From: Streptomyces kronopolitis
GTDB lineage: Bacteria > Actinomycetota > Actinomycetes > Streptomycetales > Streptomycetaceae
Reading direction: 5' to 3'
DNA length: 64,000 nucleotides
Assembly (NCBI RefSeq): GCF_014646275.1
Contig: NZ_BMND01000006.1
Coordinates: 124,001-188,000, forward strand
Position 1 is the first letter of the stretch, and the number at the start of each line of letters is the position of its first letter. The position numbers were made by a program, and so were the translations under genes. Shown in pieces: positions 26,485 through 34,540 of this stretch. The notes beneath the pieces were generated by a model. It was not told the origin of the DNA and ran no database searches. It was given only the letters and a program-made list of their open reading frames with translations.

Positions 26485-26973
26485 TCACACCGCGCGCCCG
26501 TACGCCCGCGCCCCGTCGCGCGGCAGCACGGCCCACATCCGTGTCCCGTCGCCGGACTCCTGCGACGCCCCGACCCCCCACTCGCCCTCACAGTCCCGCA
26601 CCACGCAGGCCAGCAGCAGGAGCGTGGAGCGCCGCCGGGCGTCGCAGGCCGCCGCGAGCCGCCGATGGGTATGGCGCGGATGCCCGTCGTACAGCGTGAT
26701 GCGCAGCGCGTCGTCCCGATAGCGCAGCGACAGGTAGACGTCCTCGGTCGCCGTGAACCGGCAGGCACAGGAGGCGAGTTCCCCCACCACCTGAAGGGCC
26801 GCGACGGCCACATCGCGCAGACCGTGGGCTTCGAGCAGTACGCCCGCGGCGGCACGCGCGATGGCGGGACTGGCCAGCGCGGCGGGGACGGTCAGGCTGT
26901 AGGCCAGATTTTCCGGTACGGGGGGCGTGACGGTGTCGAGCGGGTGCGGGCAGACGGATACGGCTGCGGGCAT
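26485..26973 (-). CDS. GHKL ATPase (RsbW/AbaA-like anti-sigma-type regulatory protein)
   Basis: The 162-residue protein resembles the histidine-kinase-like ATPases found beside XRE-DUF5753 regulators in streptomycetes. The region AALQVVGELASCACRF stands where the N-box helix (normally ExxxNAxxH) sits, with Ser-Cys in place of Asn-Ala, and LRITLYDGHPR takes the place of the DxGxG box. Nucleotide binding may therefore be weak or lost. The ATG at 26973 follows GGGAG by 6 bases. It is divergent from the XRE gene. Together they look like an AbaA/WhiJ-type regulatory set; the precise target is unknown. Confidence 0.78.
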   Translation of the reverse strand: MPAAVSVCPHPLDTVTPPVPENLAYSLTVPAALASPAIARAAAGVLLEAHGLRDVAVAALQVVGELASCACRFTATEDVYLSLRYRDDALRITLYDGHPRHTHRRLAAACDARRRSTLLLLACVVRDCEGEWGVGASQESGDGTRMWAVLPRDGARAYGRAV

Positions 26974-27122
26974 GGCAACTCCCTGTGCTTCACGGGTGGT
27001 TGAGGTCTCGGCAGCCGGTGGCCTGTCTCCCTGGCGCGGACCCGCCTCTCCCAGGGCAGGAGGCCGCGGGCAGGCTCGCGCAATGCGCTTCCGACTGCGT
27101 CGAGCGTAAGTGTTGCGTTACT

Positions 27123-27175
27123 GACTGTAGGGCAGTCGGGGTTAAATTTGCCACTCGGTCAGGAGATTTCTGACC
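27123..27175. promoter_or_regulatory. Two palindromes and an A+T-rich promoter box upstream of the XRE gene
   Basis: GACTG-TAGGG-CAGTC (27123-27137) and GGTCAG-N7-CTGACC (27157-27175) are inverted repeats 66-118 bp before the XRE start. Between them is GTTAAATTTG (27141-27150), a likely -10 region by base composition. XRE regulators commonly autoregulate through such sites. Confidence 0.5.
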
Positions 27176-27240
27176 TCCGGTAGTGCCTCTTGCACATCAG
27201 GCGGCAGACTTCTCAACATCTCGGAGTCGGAGGGAACTTC

Positions 27241-28089
27241 ATGGCGCAGAGGACAACGCCGACCGAACGCCAGCAGCGGCTGGGTGCCGAACTCAGGAAG
27301 CTGCGCACGACGGCAGGCATGTCCGCCGAATATGCCGCCGGGCTGCTGGGTGTCGACCGGAGCAGGATCTCGAACATGGAGGCGGGCCTGCGCCCCATCA
27401 GTCCGGAGCGGCTGCGCACCTTGGCCTGCAACTGCGACTGCCGCGATGAGAAGTATGTCGACGCACTGGTGGCCATGGCTGAGCCGGGCCGGGGCTGGTG
27501 GGAGAAGTACCGGGGCAGCCTCCCTGCCGGGCTGCTGGACATCGCCGAGTTCGAGTGGCACGCCGTACGGATGCGTACCGCGCACACGGTGCACATTCCG
27601 GGTCTGCTGCAGACCAGCGATCACGCCACCACGATCTTTCGCGTGGGCGTCCCTCCCATGCCGAAGCATGAGATCGCGCTGCGGGTGGCCCACCGGATGG
27701 AGCGCCAGCAGGTGCTGGAGGGCGCTGACCCGTGCGGGTACCTCGGCATCGTCCATGAGGCCGCCCTGCGGATGCAGTTCGGGGGCCGGGCGGTAGCCCT
27801 TGCCCAGCTGGAGCACCTCCTCGGCGTCTCCGAGCGCGACAACGTGACCCTGCGCGTCATCCCCTTCGAGGCCGGAGAGTTTCCGGGCGCCGGGCAGACC
27901 GTGGTCTACGCGGAAGGTGTGGTGCCGCAACTCGATGCCGTGCAGGTGGACAGCACGCACGGGCCGGAGTTCCTGCACCTGGACGCGCAGTTGACCCGCT
28001 ACCGGTCACAGATGGACGGAATGGAACGCGTTAGCCTCTCTCCCGAACGCTCGCGCGACTTCATCCACGCCATCGCGCGTCAACTGTGA
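27241..28089 (+). CDS. XRE family regulator with DUF5753 domain (WhiJ-like)
   Basis: The 282-residue protein has an N-terminal helix-turn-helix of XRE type (LGAELRKLRTTAGMSAEYAA, then LLGVDRSRISNMEAGLRPIS, about residues 12-55) and the C-terminal DUF5753 domain that starts EPGRGWWEKYRGSLP and includes RTAHTVHIPGLLQTSDHA, LGIVHEAALRMQFGG and RVIPFEAGEFPGAG. These proteins work with small DUF397 partners in development and secondary metabolism. The ATG at 27241 has GGAGGGAAC upstream. The first small partner gene starts 12 bp after the stop codon. Confidence 0.93.
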   Translation: MAQRTTPTERQQRLGAELRKLRTTAGMSAEYAAGLLGVDRSRISNMEAGLRPISPERLRTLACNCDCRDEKYVDALVAMAEPGRGWWEKYRGSLPAGLLDIAEFEWHAVRMRTAHTVHIPGLLQTSDHATTIFRVGVPPMPKHEIALRVAHRMERQQVLEGADPCGYLGIVHEAALRMQFGGRAVALAQLEHLLGVSERDNVTLRVIPFEAGEFPGAGQTVVYAEGVVPQLDAVQVDSTHGPEFLHLDAQLTRYRSQMDGMERVSLSPERSRDFIHAIARQL

Positions 28090-28100
28090 GGGGCACCCCC

Positions 28101-28292
28101 ATGGCCGATATCCGCTGGGAAGAGCCGTTCTGCGCCGAGGGCTCGGCCTGCTTCCGCCTCGGCACCGACGAGGACGGCAACGCCTACATCGCGGTGGCGG
28201 GTGCCGAGGATGCGTACGTCACCGACAGTCGCGAGGCTTTGCGCACCCTCATCCGCGAGATAAAGGCCGGCAAGGCCGATCACCTGCTCTAG
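28101..28292 (+). CDS. Small DUF397-like partner protein, copy 1
   Basis: The 63-residue protein begins MADIRWEEPFCAEGSACFRL and ends AGKADHLL. Its layout (W near the start, two Cys, a beta-strand pair, then TDS-REALRTLIREIKAG) resembles divergent DUF397 proteins that pair with XRE-DUF5753 regulators. The ATG at 28101 has GAGGGG overlapping the upstream stop codon, so it is co-translated with the XRE gene. A near-identical paralogue starts 357 bp downstream. Confidence 0.8.
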   Translation: MADIRWEEPFCAEGSACFRLGTDEDGNAYIAVAGAEDAYVTDSREALRTLIREIKAGKADHLL

Positions 28293-28321
28293 CCGCAGCT
28301 GCCTTCCGTGGAACGGCATGT

Positions 28322-28345
28322 CCATCTGCTCCCTGCAGCAGATGG
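28322..28345 (+). terminator. Small hairpin between the two DUF397-like copies
   Basis: CCATCTGCT (28322-28330) pairs with AGCAGATGG (28337-28345), 9 bp with loop CCCTGC, 30 bp after the stop codon of copy 1. It could end the XRE-copy 1 transcript or reduce read-through to copy 2. Confidence 0.5.
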
Positions 28346-28417
28346 GCGGCGCGCCGTATCGGAGACCCGTCATCTGGTGCACAGTGGGTTCGGCGCCGGT
28401 CCCGGGCAAGGCGCCGT

Positions 28418-28449
28418 GCGACTTCATCCAGCATCACGTGTCAATCGTG
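28418..28449 (+). pseudogene. Remnant of the XRE gene 3' end, duplicated with copy 2
   Basis: GCGACTTCATCCA at 28418-28430 is identical to 28055-28067 inside the last codons of the XRE gene (encoding RDFIHAIARQL). The similarity continues through GTCAA and GTGAGGGG up to the start codon of copy 2. Thus the duplicated unit included the XRE tail and the ribosome-binding site; the tail now reads CDFIQHHVSIV and has lost its stop codon. Confidence 0.7.
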
Positions 28450-28457
28450 AGGGGACC

Positions 28458-28649
28458 ATGGCAGACATCAGCTGGGAAGAGCCCTACTGCGGCGAAGGCA
28501 ACAATTGCTTCCGCCTCGGCACCGACGGAGACGGCAACGCCTACATCGCCGTGGCGGGTGCCGAGGATGCGTACGTCACCGACAGCCGCGAGGCCCTGCG
28601 CACCCTCATCCGCGAGATAAAGGCCGGCAAGGCCGATCACCTGCTCTGA
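28458..28649 (+). CDS. Small DUF397-like partner protein, copy 2
   Basis: The 63-residue protein differs from copy 1 only near the N-terminus (WEEPYCGEGNNCFRL versus WEEPFCAEGSACFRL) and at one residue (DGDGN versus DEDGN); the last 37 residues are identical. The nucleotide sequence is also nearly identical over the last 140 bp, so the duplication is recent. It keeps its own GAGGGG ribosome-binding site. Its 3' end overlaps the convergent membrane-protein gene by 13 bp. Confidence 0.8.
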   Translation: MADISWEEPYCGEGNNCFRLGTDGDGNAYIAVAGAEDAYVTDSREALRTLIREIKAGKADHLL

Positions 28650-28933
28650 GGGCCGTCCTGGGTGTTCGCCTCCTCGGTGGCCGCGGTACGGGTGCGGCGG
28701 CGGTTGAGCAGGGTGCCGCCCACGATCACCAGGCCGATGGCGATGACCTTGGAGGCTCCGTAGTAGCCGTGGGTCGGCCCCGGTGGGGTGCCGGGGAGCC
28801 GGAGGAAGATCCATGCCGCCAGGAGGGCCCCGACGGCGATCATGGCGACGGCGCCCCACGTTCCGACGCCCGCCCACCAGGGCTCCGGGGCGTATCCCCG
28901 CTCGTCGGTGTGCGCAACGTCCTTGTCGGCCAT
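28637..28933 (-). CDS. Small two-helix membrane protein
   Basis: The 98-residue protein has a hydrophilic N-terminus, then two transmembrane helices (WGAVAMIAVGALLAAWIFLRL and SKVIAIGLVIVGGTLLN) and a basic C-terminus (NRRRTRTAATEE). The ATG at 28933 has GGGAGAAC upstream. I do not recognise a function. Small proteins of this kind are common in streptomycetes as envelope proteins. Confidence 0.72.
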   Translation of the reverse strand: MADKDVAHTDERGYAPEPWWAGVGTWGAVAMIAVGALLAAWIFLRLPGTPPGPTHGYYGASKVIAIGLVIVGGTLLNRRRTRTAATEEANTQDGPQSR

Positions 28934-29206
28934 GGCTGTTCTCCCGGGCAGGTGGGGGGCGGTCAAGGAGGGAAGACGCGGGCCCGGGGCGGATGGTTCA
29001 CCGGGGTGCACGCTCCCTGCGGGGGCCGCCCTCGGGCGGTGACCTGGGCGGGTGGGCGCCTGTGGGATTCTGAGGTGGCGCTTGCCCGACCTACGGAGGC
29101 GGCACGTGTACCTGCCGTGGCCGGGCCGGTGGTCGCTGCCACCGGCGGGTCCTGCCGGGTACGCGATCGTGGATGGCGCTGATGAGGACTCGAAAGGACG
29201 TAGAAC

Positions 29207-29488
29207 ATGGCTAGGGCTACTGCACGTCACATCTTGGTCAACACCGAGGCCGAGGCGCTGAACCTCAAGGAGCAGATCGCCGGCGGAGCGGACTTCGCCG
29301 AGCTGGCCAAGAAGCACTCCTCCTGCCCCTCGTCCCGCGACGGCGGCAACCTCGGGTCGTTCGGCCCCGGGCAGATGGTGCCGGAATTCGACCAGGTCGT
29401 GTTCTCCGCCCCGGTCGGCGTGGTCCAGGGACCGGTGAAGACCCAGTTCGGGATGCACCTCCTGGAGGTCACCAGCCGCGAGGACTGA
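29207..29488 (+). CDS. Single-domain parvulin-type peptidyl-prolyl isomerase
   Basis: The 93-residue protein is one PpiC/parvulin rotamase domain and nothing else: [58 protein letters not shown] and QFGMHLLEV carry the conserved His, Cys/Ser and Phe-Met residues of the active site. It has no signal peptide, so it is cytoplasmic, like the short parvulin of E. coli. It accelerates cis-trans proline isomerisation in protein folding. The hairpin at 29499-29529 ends its transcript. Confidence 0.93.
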   Translation: MARATARHILVNTEAEALNLKEQIAGGADFAELAKKHSSCPSSRDGGNLGSFGPGQMVPEFDQVVFSAPVGVVQGPVKTQFGMHLLEVTSRED

Positions 29489-29498
29489 CGCGGTGCGC

Positions 29499-29529
29499 GT
29501 GGGGCTGCGCCGCGCAGGCGCAGCCCCAC
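29499..29529. terminator. Bidirectional terminator between parvulin and carboxypeptidase genes
   Basis: GTGGGGCTGCGCC (29499-29511) and its complement at 29517-29529 form a 13-bp stem with loop GCGCA, 10 bp after the parvulin stop and 16 bp from the carboxypeptidase stop. Confidence 0.85.
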
Positions 29530-29545
29530 TCGGCGGGCGGGCCGC

Positions 29546-30895
29546 TCAACCCGCCTTGCAGTACTGCGCCTCCTTGCCGATCGCCCGGTAGGGGCAGTCG
29601 GCGACCTCCAGGAGGCGGAGGACCGCCTCGCGGTTGCGGGTGGTCTCCCTGGGGATCACGGTGTCCTTGGGGTAGAAGCCGCCGGCGCCGGCCGAGGACG
29701 GATACATCTCGAAGGTGTAGGCGAAGACCTTCTGGTCGCCCCACAGCCAGTCGTCGATCGCGCCGTCGGTGATGTACAGCTCGCTGGACTGCTCGGGCGT
29801 GTAGCCGTTGCTGGCGGCCATGCTCTTGCCGATCGTGGCGAACGCGTCGTGGTCGTCCCGTGTCATCCCGGGGCCGGTGTCGTCGTCCGTGAAGCCGAAG
29901 GGCCACAGGACCAGTTCGCTGTAGGTGTGGAAGTCGATGGCGGCCTTGATCTGCTGGGTGCCGCCGACGATCCGGCTGCGGACGAAGTTCGCCACGACCT
30001 GGACCTCGGGGGCGGAGGCGGCCGACGGGCCGCGGTAGATCTCGGAGGAGGGGCTGGACGACGAGCCGCCGCAGCAGCCCCACTTGAAGTCCCAGTTGCG
30101 GTTGAGGTCGGTGCCGACGCTGCGGGAGCCGGGGGTGGGCTGGCGGTTCTTGCGCCAGCTGCGGAACGAGCCGGCGGCGATGTCGTAGGCGCCGCCGTCC
30201 GGGTTCAGGTCCGGGATGATCCAGATCTCGCGGGAGTCCAGCATCTTGGTGATGCGCGGGTCGCTCCCGTACTTCGAGGTGAACTCGCCCAGCAGGTACA
30301 GGGCCATCTCGACGGTGAGGTGCTCCCTGGCGTGCTGGTGCGCTGTGAAGAGGACCTCGGGCTCCGCCTCGTCCTCGGTGACGTTCCGGCTGACCTTGAG
30401 GGCGAGGATGTCGCGGCCCTCCTGGGAGGTGCCGATGACCTTCTTGCTGACCAGGGCCGGATACCTGGCGACGAGGGCGTCGATCTCCTTCGTGGCCTCG
30501 TCGTAGGTGTGGTACTTCGTGTACCCGGCGGGGAAGTCCCCGACCCGGGTGCCGGGGGAGACCGGCCGGGTGGCCGGCGGGTCGGGCAGCCGGCGGAGGC
30601 GGTAACCGAGGTGGCGGACGGCGGCGGCCTGGGCGCGGTCGGCGGTGACGACGACGGCGCGGGCGTGGACCTCGTCGATGGTGGCGCCGGTCGTGGTGAG
30701 CGCGGTGCGCTCGGCGGGCGTGGCCGGGCCGGACACCGCGTACTGGTGCGGGAGTTCGGGGCGGGCGGCGGCCGCGGCGGCGGGCTCGCCGGGCGGGCCG
30801 GCGGACACCTGGGCGGCGGCGACGGGGGCGGCGAGCGCGAGGGAGAGGAGCGCGGCGAGGACGGTGCTGCGTCCGCCGCGGATACGTGGTCGCAT
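29546..30895 (-). CDS. Secreted M14 family zinc carboxypeptidase
   Basis: The 449-residue precursor has a signal peptide ([20 protein letters not shown], cleavage after AAA near residue 28), a propeptide to about residue 118, then a catalytic domain. Zinc ligands are His and Glu in [16 protein letters not shown] (HxxE) and the His in [25 protein letters not shown] carries the substrate-binding Asn-Arg, and the catalytic Glu is in [11 protein letters not shown]. Paired cysteines ([19 protein letters not shown]) suggest extracellular disulfides. The family removes C-terminal amino acids from peptides outside the cell. The ATG at 30895 has AGGAGA upstream. Confidence 0.94.
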   Translation of the reverse strand: MRPRIRGGRSTVLAALLSLALAAPVAAAQVSAGPPGEPAAAAAARPELPHQYAVSGPATPAERTALTTTGATIDEVHARAVVVTADRAQAAAVRHLGYRLRRLPDPPATRPVSPGTRVGDFPAGYTKYHTYDEATKEIDALVARYPALVSKKVIGTSQEGRDILALKVSRNVTEDEAEPEVLFTAHQHAREHLTVEMALYLLGEFTSKYGSDPRITKMLDSREIWIIPDLNPDGGAYDIAAGSFRSWRKNRQPTPGSRSVGTDLNRNWDFKWGCCGGSSSSPSSEIYRGPSAASAPEVQVVANFVRSRIVGGTQQIKAAIDFHTYSELVLWPFGFTDDDTGPGMTRDDHDAFATIGKSMAASNGYTPEQSSELYITDGAIDDWLWGDQKVFAYTFEMYPSSAGAGGFYPKDTVIPRETTRNREAVLRLLEVADCPYRAIGKEAQYCKAG

Positions 30896-31158
30896 GCGGT
30901 CTCCTGTGGGGTGTGAGCGAAGCGACGACGTGAGTGTCGGGGCATGACATGAGCGGGTCAATGCATCCGGCGGCCAGATACCGGGCGGGCCGGATGCCGG
31001 GCGGGCGGGCCGCTCCCGTCCGCCCGCGGCCAACCCGGCGACTTCCCATCGATCCGGCGAAACCGATTGCTTCATCCGGCGGCCGCGCGGACACTGCGCA
31101 CGACAAATCCGAAGCCCCGCACGGGACTTCGGTGACAAAGAGTTGAGAGGACCCCCAC

Positions 31159-32034
31159 ATGAATCGACCTCTCGTCGGCACCCTGGCCACGGCCGTGCTG
31201 GGCGCCGCAGCCCTCGCGGGCACCGTCGGAACGGCCCAGGCGGCACCGCAGCAGCACCGGGCGCCCGCGCAGCACCAGAAGGCCAAGGCCGTGGACTTCG
31301 CCGGCACCGTCGCGCTGAGCAACTGCTCCGGCTCCGTCGTGCGGATGCCCGGCTCGCAGGCGAACGACCCGGCGCTGGTGATGTCCAACGGCCACTGCCT
31401 GGAGAGCGGGATGCCGGGCGCGGGCGAGGTCGTCGTCGACCAGCCGTCCAGCCGCAGCTTCACCCTGCTGACCAAGACGGGCGGCCGGGCGGGCACGATC
31501 CGGGCCAACCGGGTCGTCTACGCCACGATGACCGATACCGATGTCACCCTCTACCGCACCTCGTCGACCTACGCCCAGATCGAGCAGAAGTACGGGATCA
31601 AGCCACTGGAGCTGGCCACCGACCACCCGGTGAAGGGCGCCGGCATCAGCGTCGTCTCCGGGTACTGGAAGAAGATCTACTCGTGCAACATCGACGGGTT
31701 CGTGCCCACCCTCAAGGAGGGCGACTGGACCTGGAAGGACTCGGTCCGCTACACCCCGCAGTGCCAGACCATCGGCGGCACCTCCGGATCCCCCGTGGTC
31801 GACACGTCCACCGGCAAGGTCACGGCCATCAACAACACGGGCAACGAGGACGGTGAGCGGTGCACCGAGAACAACCCGTGCGAAGTGGATGAGAACGGCA
31901 AGGTCACGGTGCACAAGGGCACCAACTACGCGGAGGAGACCTACGGGATACCGAAGTGCTTCGCCGCGGGCAACAAGCTCGACCTGAACGCGGCCGGCTG
32001 CGCCCTGCCGAAGCCGTCCGCCGCACGCAAGTGA
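31159..32034 (+). CDS. Secreted S1-type trypsin-like serine peptidase
   Basis: The 291-residue precursor has a signal peptide ([20 protein letters not shown], cleavage after AQA) and a chymotrypsin-like domain with His in [13 protein letters not shown], Asp in [11 protein letters not shown] and Ser in [15 protein letters not shown], the complete triad. Cys pairs ([26 protein letters not shown]) fit an extracellular fold. The His neighbourhood is SNGHC rather than TAAHC, as in other small actinomycete secreted proteases. It may digest exogenous protein. A hairpin at 32067-32102 ends the transcript. Confidence 0.92.
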   Translation: MNRPLVGTLATAVLGAAALAGTVGTAQAAPQQHRAPAQHQKAKAVDFAGTVALSNCSGSVVRMPGSQANDPALVMSNGHCLESGMPGAGEVVVDQPSSRSFTLLTKTGGRAGTIRANRVVYATMTDTDVTLYRTSSTYAQIEQKYGIKPLELATDHPVKGAGISVVSGYWKKIYSCNIDGFVPTLKEGDWTWKDSVRYTPQCQTIGGTSGSPVVDTSTGKVTAINNTGNEDGERCTENNPCEVDENGKVTVHKGTNYAEETYGIPKCFAAGNKLDLNAAGCALPKPSAARK

Positions 32035-32066
32035 GGTAGCGGACCCCTCCGTTCGGGAAGCGGGGG

Positions 32067-32102
32067 GCGAGGTCCCGTGCGCTCCGGTGCACGGGACCTC
32101 GC
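32067..32102 (+). terminator. Terminator of the S1 peptidase gene
   Basis: GCGAGGTCCCGTGC (32067-32080) and its complement at 32089-32102 form a 14-bp perfect stem with an 8-base loop, 32 bp after the stop codon. Confidence 0.85.
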
Positions 32103-32238
32103 GGTGTGTACGGGGGCGGGGGCGTGCGGGTGGTGCGGACCCCTGCGGACGCGCTCCCGCACAACTGCCCGCGGACGGCCGAAAAGTGGGGCACGAGAGG
32201 CGGATGCGCACCCTGCGGCGCCTGCACCCGCGCGTGCG

Positions 32239-32250
32239 TGGTCCAGACCA
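32239..32250. promoter_or_regulatory. DasR-type (dre-like) palindrome upstream of the Tad pilus locus
   Basis: TGGTCCAGACCA at 32239-32250 is a palindrome of the TGGTCTAGACCA class, the core of the DasR responsive element that controls chitin and GlcNAc genes in Streptomyces (established knowledge). It is in the 440-bp gap between the S1 peptidase and the first Tad gene, 226 bp before the latter. Whether DasR binds it has not been tested. Confidence 0.5.
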
Positions 32251-32352
32251 TTACGGGTGTCAAGCCGCTGGTCGGGGGCGGGGGTTACCGTGTGCGCCGC
32301 CGAGTCGCTCCGCGCCGCGCAGGTGTGGAGCGATGGTGATGACGAGTAGCTC

Positions 32353-32364
32353 AGAACGTGTTCT
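32353..32364. promoter_or_regulatory. Palindrome AGAACGTGTTCT in the promoter region of the Tad locus
   Basis: AGAAC-GT-GTTCT (32353-32364) is an inverted repeat with 5-bp arms, 112 bp before the first Tad gene, followed by an A+T-richer stretch (GTATCTCTGTGGATAAGG) likely to include a promoter. The rest of the gap 32103-32475 shows no gene. Confidence 0.4.
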
Positions 32365-32475
32365 CTGGGACGTATCTCTGTGGATAAGGTGCTCAGCGTA
32401 TGGCGCCGATGGCGCAGAGCTGTGCCGATCCGCGGTCCCGGGGCCCCCGGCGGCCGGAGGGAGTGGGGGAGCGAC

Positions 32476-33699
32476 GTGCCGACCGCGATTGCAGTCACCA
32501 GCCCTGACCTCGCGCTGCCTGCGACCGACCGGCAGACCCCCGCCGCCGTCGTCCTCCAGGCCCCGCATCTCCAGCCGCTGGACGAGGCCCTGACGGAGAC
32601 CAGCGCGGTGCTGGAGCACCACGGCCACATCGTCGCGCTCTACTCCTCCGCCTGCCCGCCCGCGCACATCCGCCGGCTGCACACGCTGCGCGCCGTCCTG
32701 GAGAGCGACCGGATCGCCATCGTGCCGCTGTCCCTCCCGCCGCTGGGGGTGGCCGTGCTGGCCCGTCAGCTGCGGCAGTTGTCGCTGTGCGACTTCAGCC
32801 CCGGCGTCCTGGCCAGCGCGGCACGGCTGCTGAGCCACTACCTCCACGCGGGCGCCCTGCTGGGCAGCGTCGGCGGCCTGGACCACATCGAGGTCGATCT
32901 GCGCTCCCATGTGAAGTCCTGGCTGCCCGGCGTCCACTTCGCGGTGCTCGCCCACCCCGCGCCGCGGCTGCTGCAACTCGACCGGCACGGCGGCGGCGCC
33001 GGGCTGCCGGCGCCCGGCTTCACCACCCAGCTCGCGCTCGCCCGGGGCCAGTTCACCGGCGACTGGGTGAGCGACACGCTCGCCCCCGCCTGGCAGGTGC
33101 AGGGGGTGTTCGAGACCCGGCTGCCCGCCGAGTCCGCCGAGTGGTGGGGGACCCGCAAACTGGTCGAATTCGCCGCGGGCATACCGGACCTGTCGGTCCT
33201 GCACCAGCTGGTCAGCTCCGTGCTGCGGGAGCGGTGCGGCTGGTGCGGCCTGGAACTCCTCGGCGACCGCTGCGCGTTCTGCGCGGCGCCGCTCGCCCGA
33301 CCACGGGCGGCAGGGGGTGGCGGCCCGGCGCATGGGCCGGCGGCCATAGCCGCGCCCGCGCCCCGGGCCGTGGCGGAGGCGCCGGCGGCCCTCCCGCACC
33401 CGCCCGCGGCGCCGTCGGCCGTCCCGGACGCGCCGGAGGCGCCCGCCGTGCACCGGGCACCGGCCGCATCGGACGCGGCCGCCGCCCGCGGCCCGCAGTA
33501 CCCGCCGGGCGGCCCGGTGGCACCCGGCAACCCCTACGGGTCCGGTCCCCCCGTGCCCGGCAACCCCTACGCGTCCGACGGCCCCCGCACTCCCGGCCGC
33601 CGGGACCTGCCCGGCCAGGCCTCGTTCGCCGGCCATCCGGACCTGTCCGGCCGGCCGGGCGCCCCCGGTACCCCGCGGACGGTGGCCCGCGTGCGCTGA
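32476..33699 (+). CDS. Tad-locus zinc-ribbon protein with Pro/Ala-rich tail
   Basis: The 407-residue protein is the first gene of the pilus cluster. Residues 1-265 form an alpha/beta domain (LQPLDEALTETSAVLEHHGHIVALYSSA... in parts, with SCPPAH and HYLHAGALLGSVGGLDHIEV). A zinc-ribbon-like CGWCGLELLGDRCAFC (two CxxC) follows near residue 255-270, then about 130 residues of Ala/Pro/Gly-rich disordered tail with two NPYGS/NPYAS repeats. No membrane segment is seen. I do not know its function; conservation at the head of Streptomyces Tad loci suggests a regulatory or assembly role. The GTG at 32476 has GGGGAG upstream. Confidence 0.7.
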   Translation: MPTAIAVTSPDLALPATDRQTPAAVVLQAPHLQPLDEALTETSAVLEHHGHIVALYSSACPPAHIRRLHTLRAVLESDRIAIVPLSLPPLGVAVLARQLRQLSLCDFSPGVLASAARLLSHYLHAGALLGSVGGLDHIEVDLRSHVKSWLPGVHFAVLAHPAPRLLQLDRHGGGAGLPAPGFTTQLALARGQFTGDWVSDTLAPAWQVQGVFETRLPAESAEWWGTRKLVEFAAGIPDLSVLHQLVSSVLRERCGWCGLELLGDRCAFCAAPLARPRAAGGGGPAHGPAAIAAPAPRAVAEAPAALPHPPAAPSAVPDAPEAPAVHRAPAASDAAAARGPQYPPGGPVAPGNPYGSGPPVPGNPYASDGPRTPGRRDLPGQASFAGHPDLSGRPGAPGTPRTVARVR

Positions 33700-33810
33700 G
33701 CCGACCCCGGCCGAGTGCGGCCCCGCCCCGGCCGGCCCGGCAGCCGCCCGCCGTCCGTCACCTCCGACCGCCCGCCCCTGCTCTCCGTCCCCGATCGAGG
33801 TCCCTCCCCC

Positions 33811-34527
33811 ATGAACTCACGCCAGCGCCGCGGAGCGATCCTGCTGCTCCTGTCGGTTCTCTGCGCGATCGGCGCGTTCGTCGGCGTGCTGTCGGTGATC
33901 AAGAACGTCGAGTCCAAGGTCGGCCCCGAGCGGACGGCGTACCGGCTGAAGACGGACATAGCCGCCTACAAGGCGCTGGATCCGGGGCAGTTCGAGAAGG
34001 TGAAGATGCCGGAGCGCTGGCTGCCGCCGACCGCCGTGACCGACCTGGACAAGGTCAGCGGACGGATCGCCGTGACCCCGCTGAAGAAGGGGTCGCTGCT
34101 CCAGGACGACATGATCGTCGAGCGGCCCGCGCTGCAGCCCGGGCAGCAGGAGATCGCCATCATGATCGACGCCGCGACCGGGGTGGCCGGCAAGATCAAC
34201 CCGGGTGCGCGGGTGAACATCTACGCCACGTTCGAGGGCAAGCGCCCCGAGGACAAGCCGGTCTCCAAGGTCATCGTCGCCGGCGCCCAGGTCATCGACG
34301 TCGGCAAGCTGACGCCCCTGGAGGCCAAGGACCCGGGCGACACCACCGCGAACCGGCAGGCCGGCGAGGCCGTGCCGATCACCTTCGCGCTGGACACCCG
34401 AGACGCCCAACGCGTCGCCTACGCCGAGTCCTTCGCCACCCATGTCCGGCTCGCCCTGCTCGCCCCCGGCAGCGAGACCGCCATACCGCCCGGTCAGCGC
34501 ACCTACACCCTCGACGGCGACAAGTGA
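33811..34527 (+). CDS. cpaB: Flp pilus assembly protein CpaB/RcpC (SAF domain)
   Basis: The 238-residue protein has one N-terminal transmembrane helix (RRGAILLLLSVLCAIGAFVG) and an extracytoplasmic region with a SAF-like domain (RIAVTPLKKGSLLQDDMIV) and the CpaB/RcpC part (EIAIMIDAATGVAGKINPGARVNIYAT in segments). In Gram-negative Tad systems it sits by the outer-membrane secretin; here, with no secretin, it may contact the cell wall. The ATG at 33811 fits MNSRQRR. It is followed after 13 bp by the TadZ gene. Confidence 0.88.
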   Translation: MNSRQRRGAILLLLSVLCAIGAFVGVLSVIKNVESKVGPERTAYRLKTDIAAYKALDPGQFEKVKMPERWLPPTAVTDLDKVSGRIAVTPLKKGSLLQDDMIVERPALQPGQQEIAIMIDAATGVAGKINPGARVNIYATFEGKRPEDKPVSKVIVAGAQVIDVGKLTPLEAKDPGDTTANRQAGEAVPITFALDTRDAQRVAYAESFATHVRLALLAPGSETAIPPGQRTYTLDGDK

Positions 34528-34540
34528 CCCGGAGCCCCTG

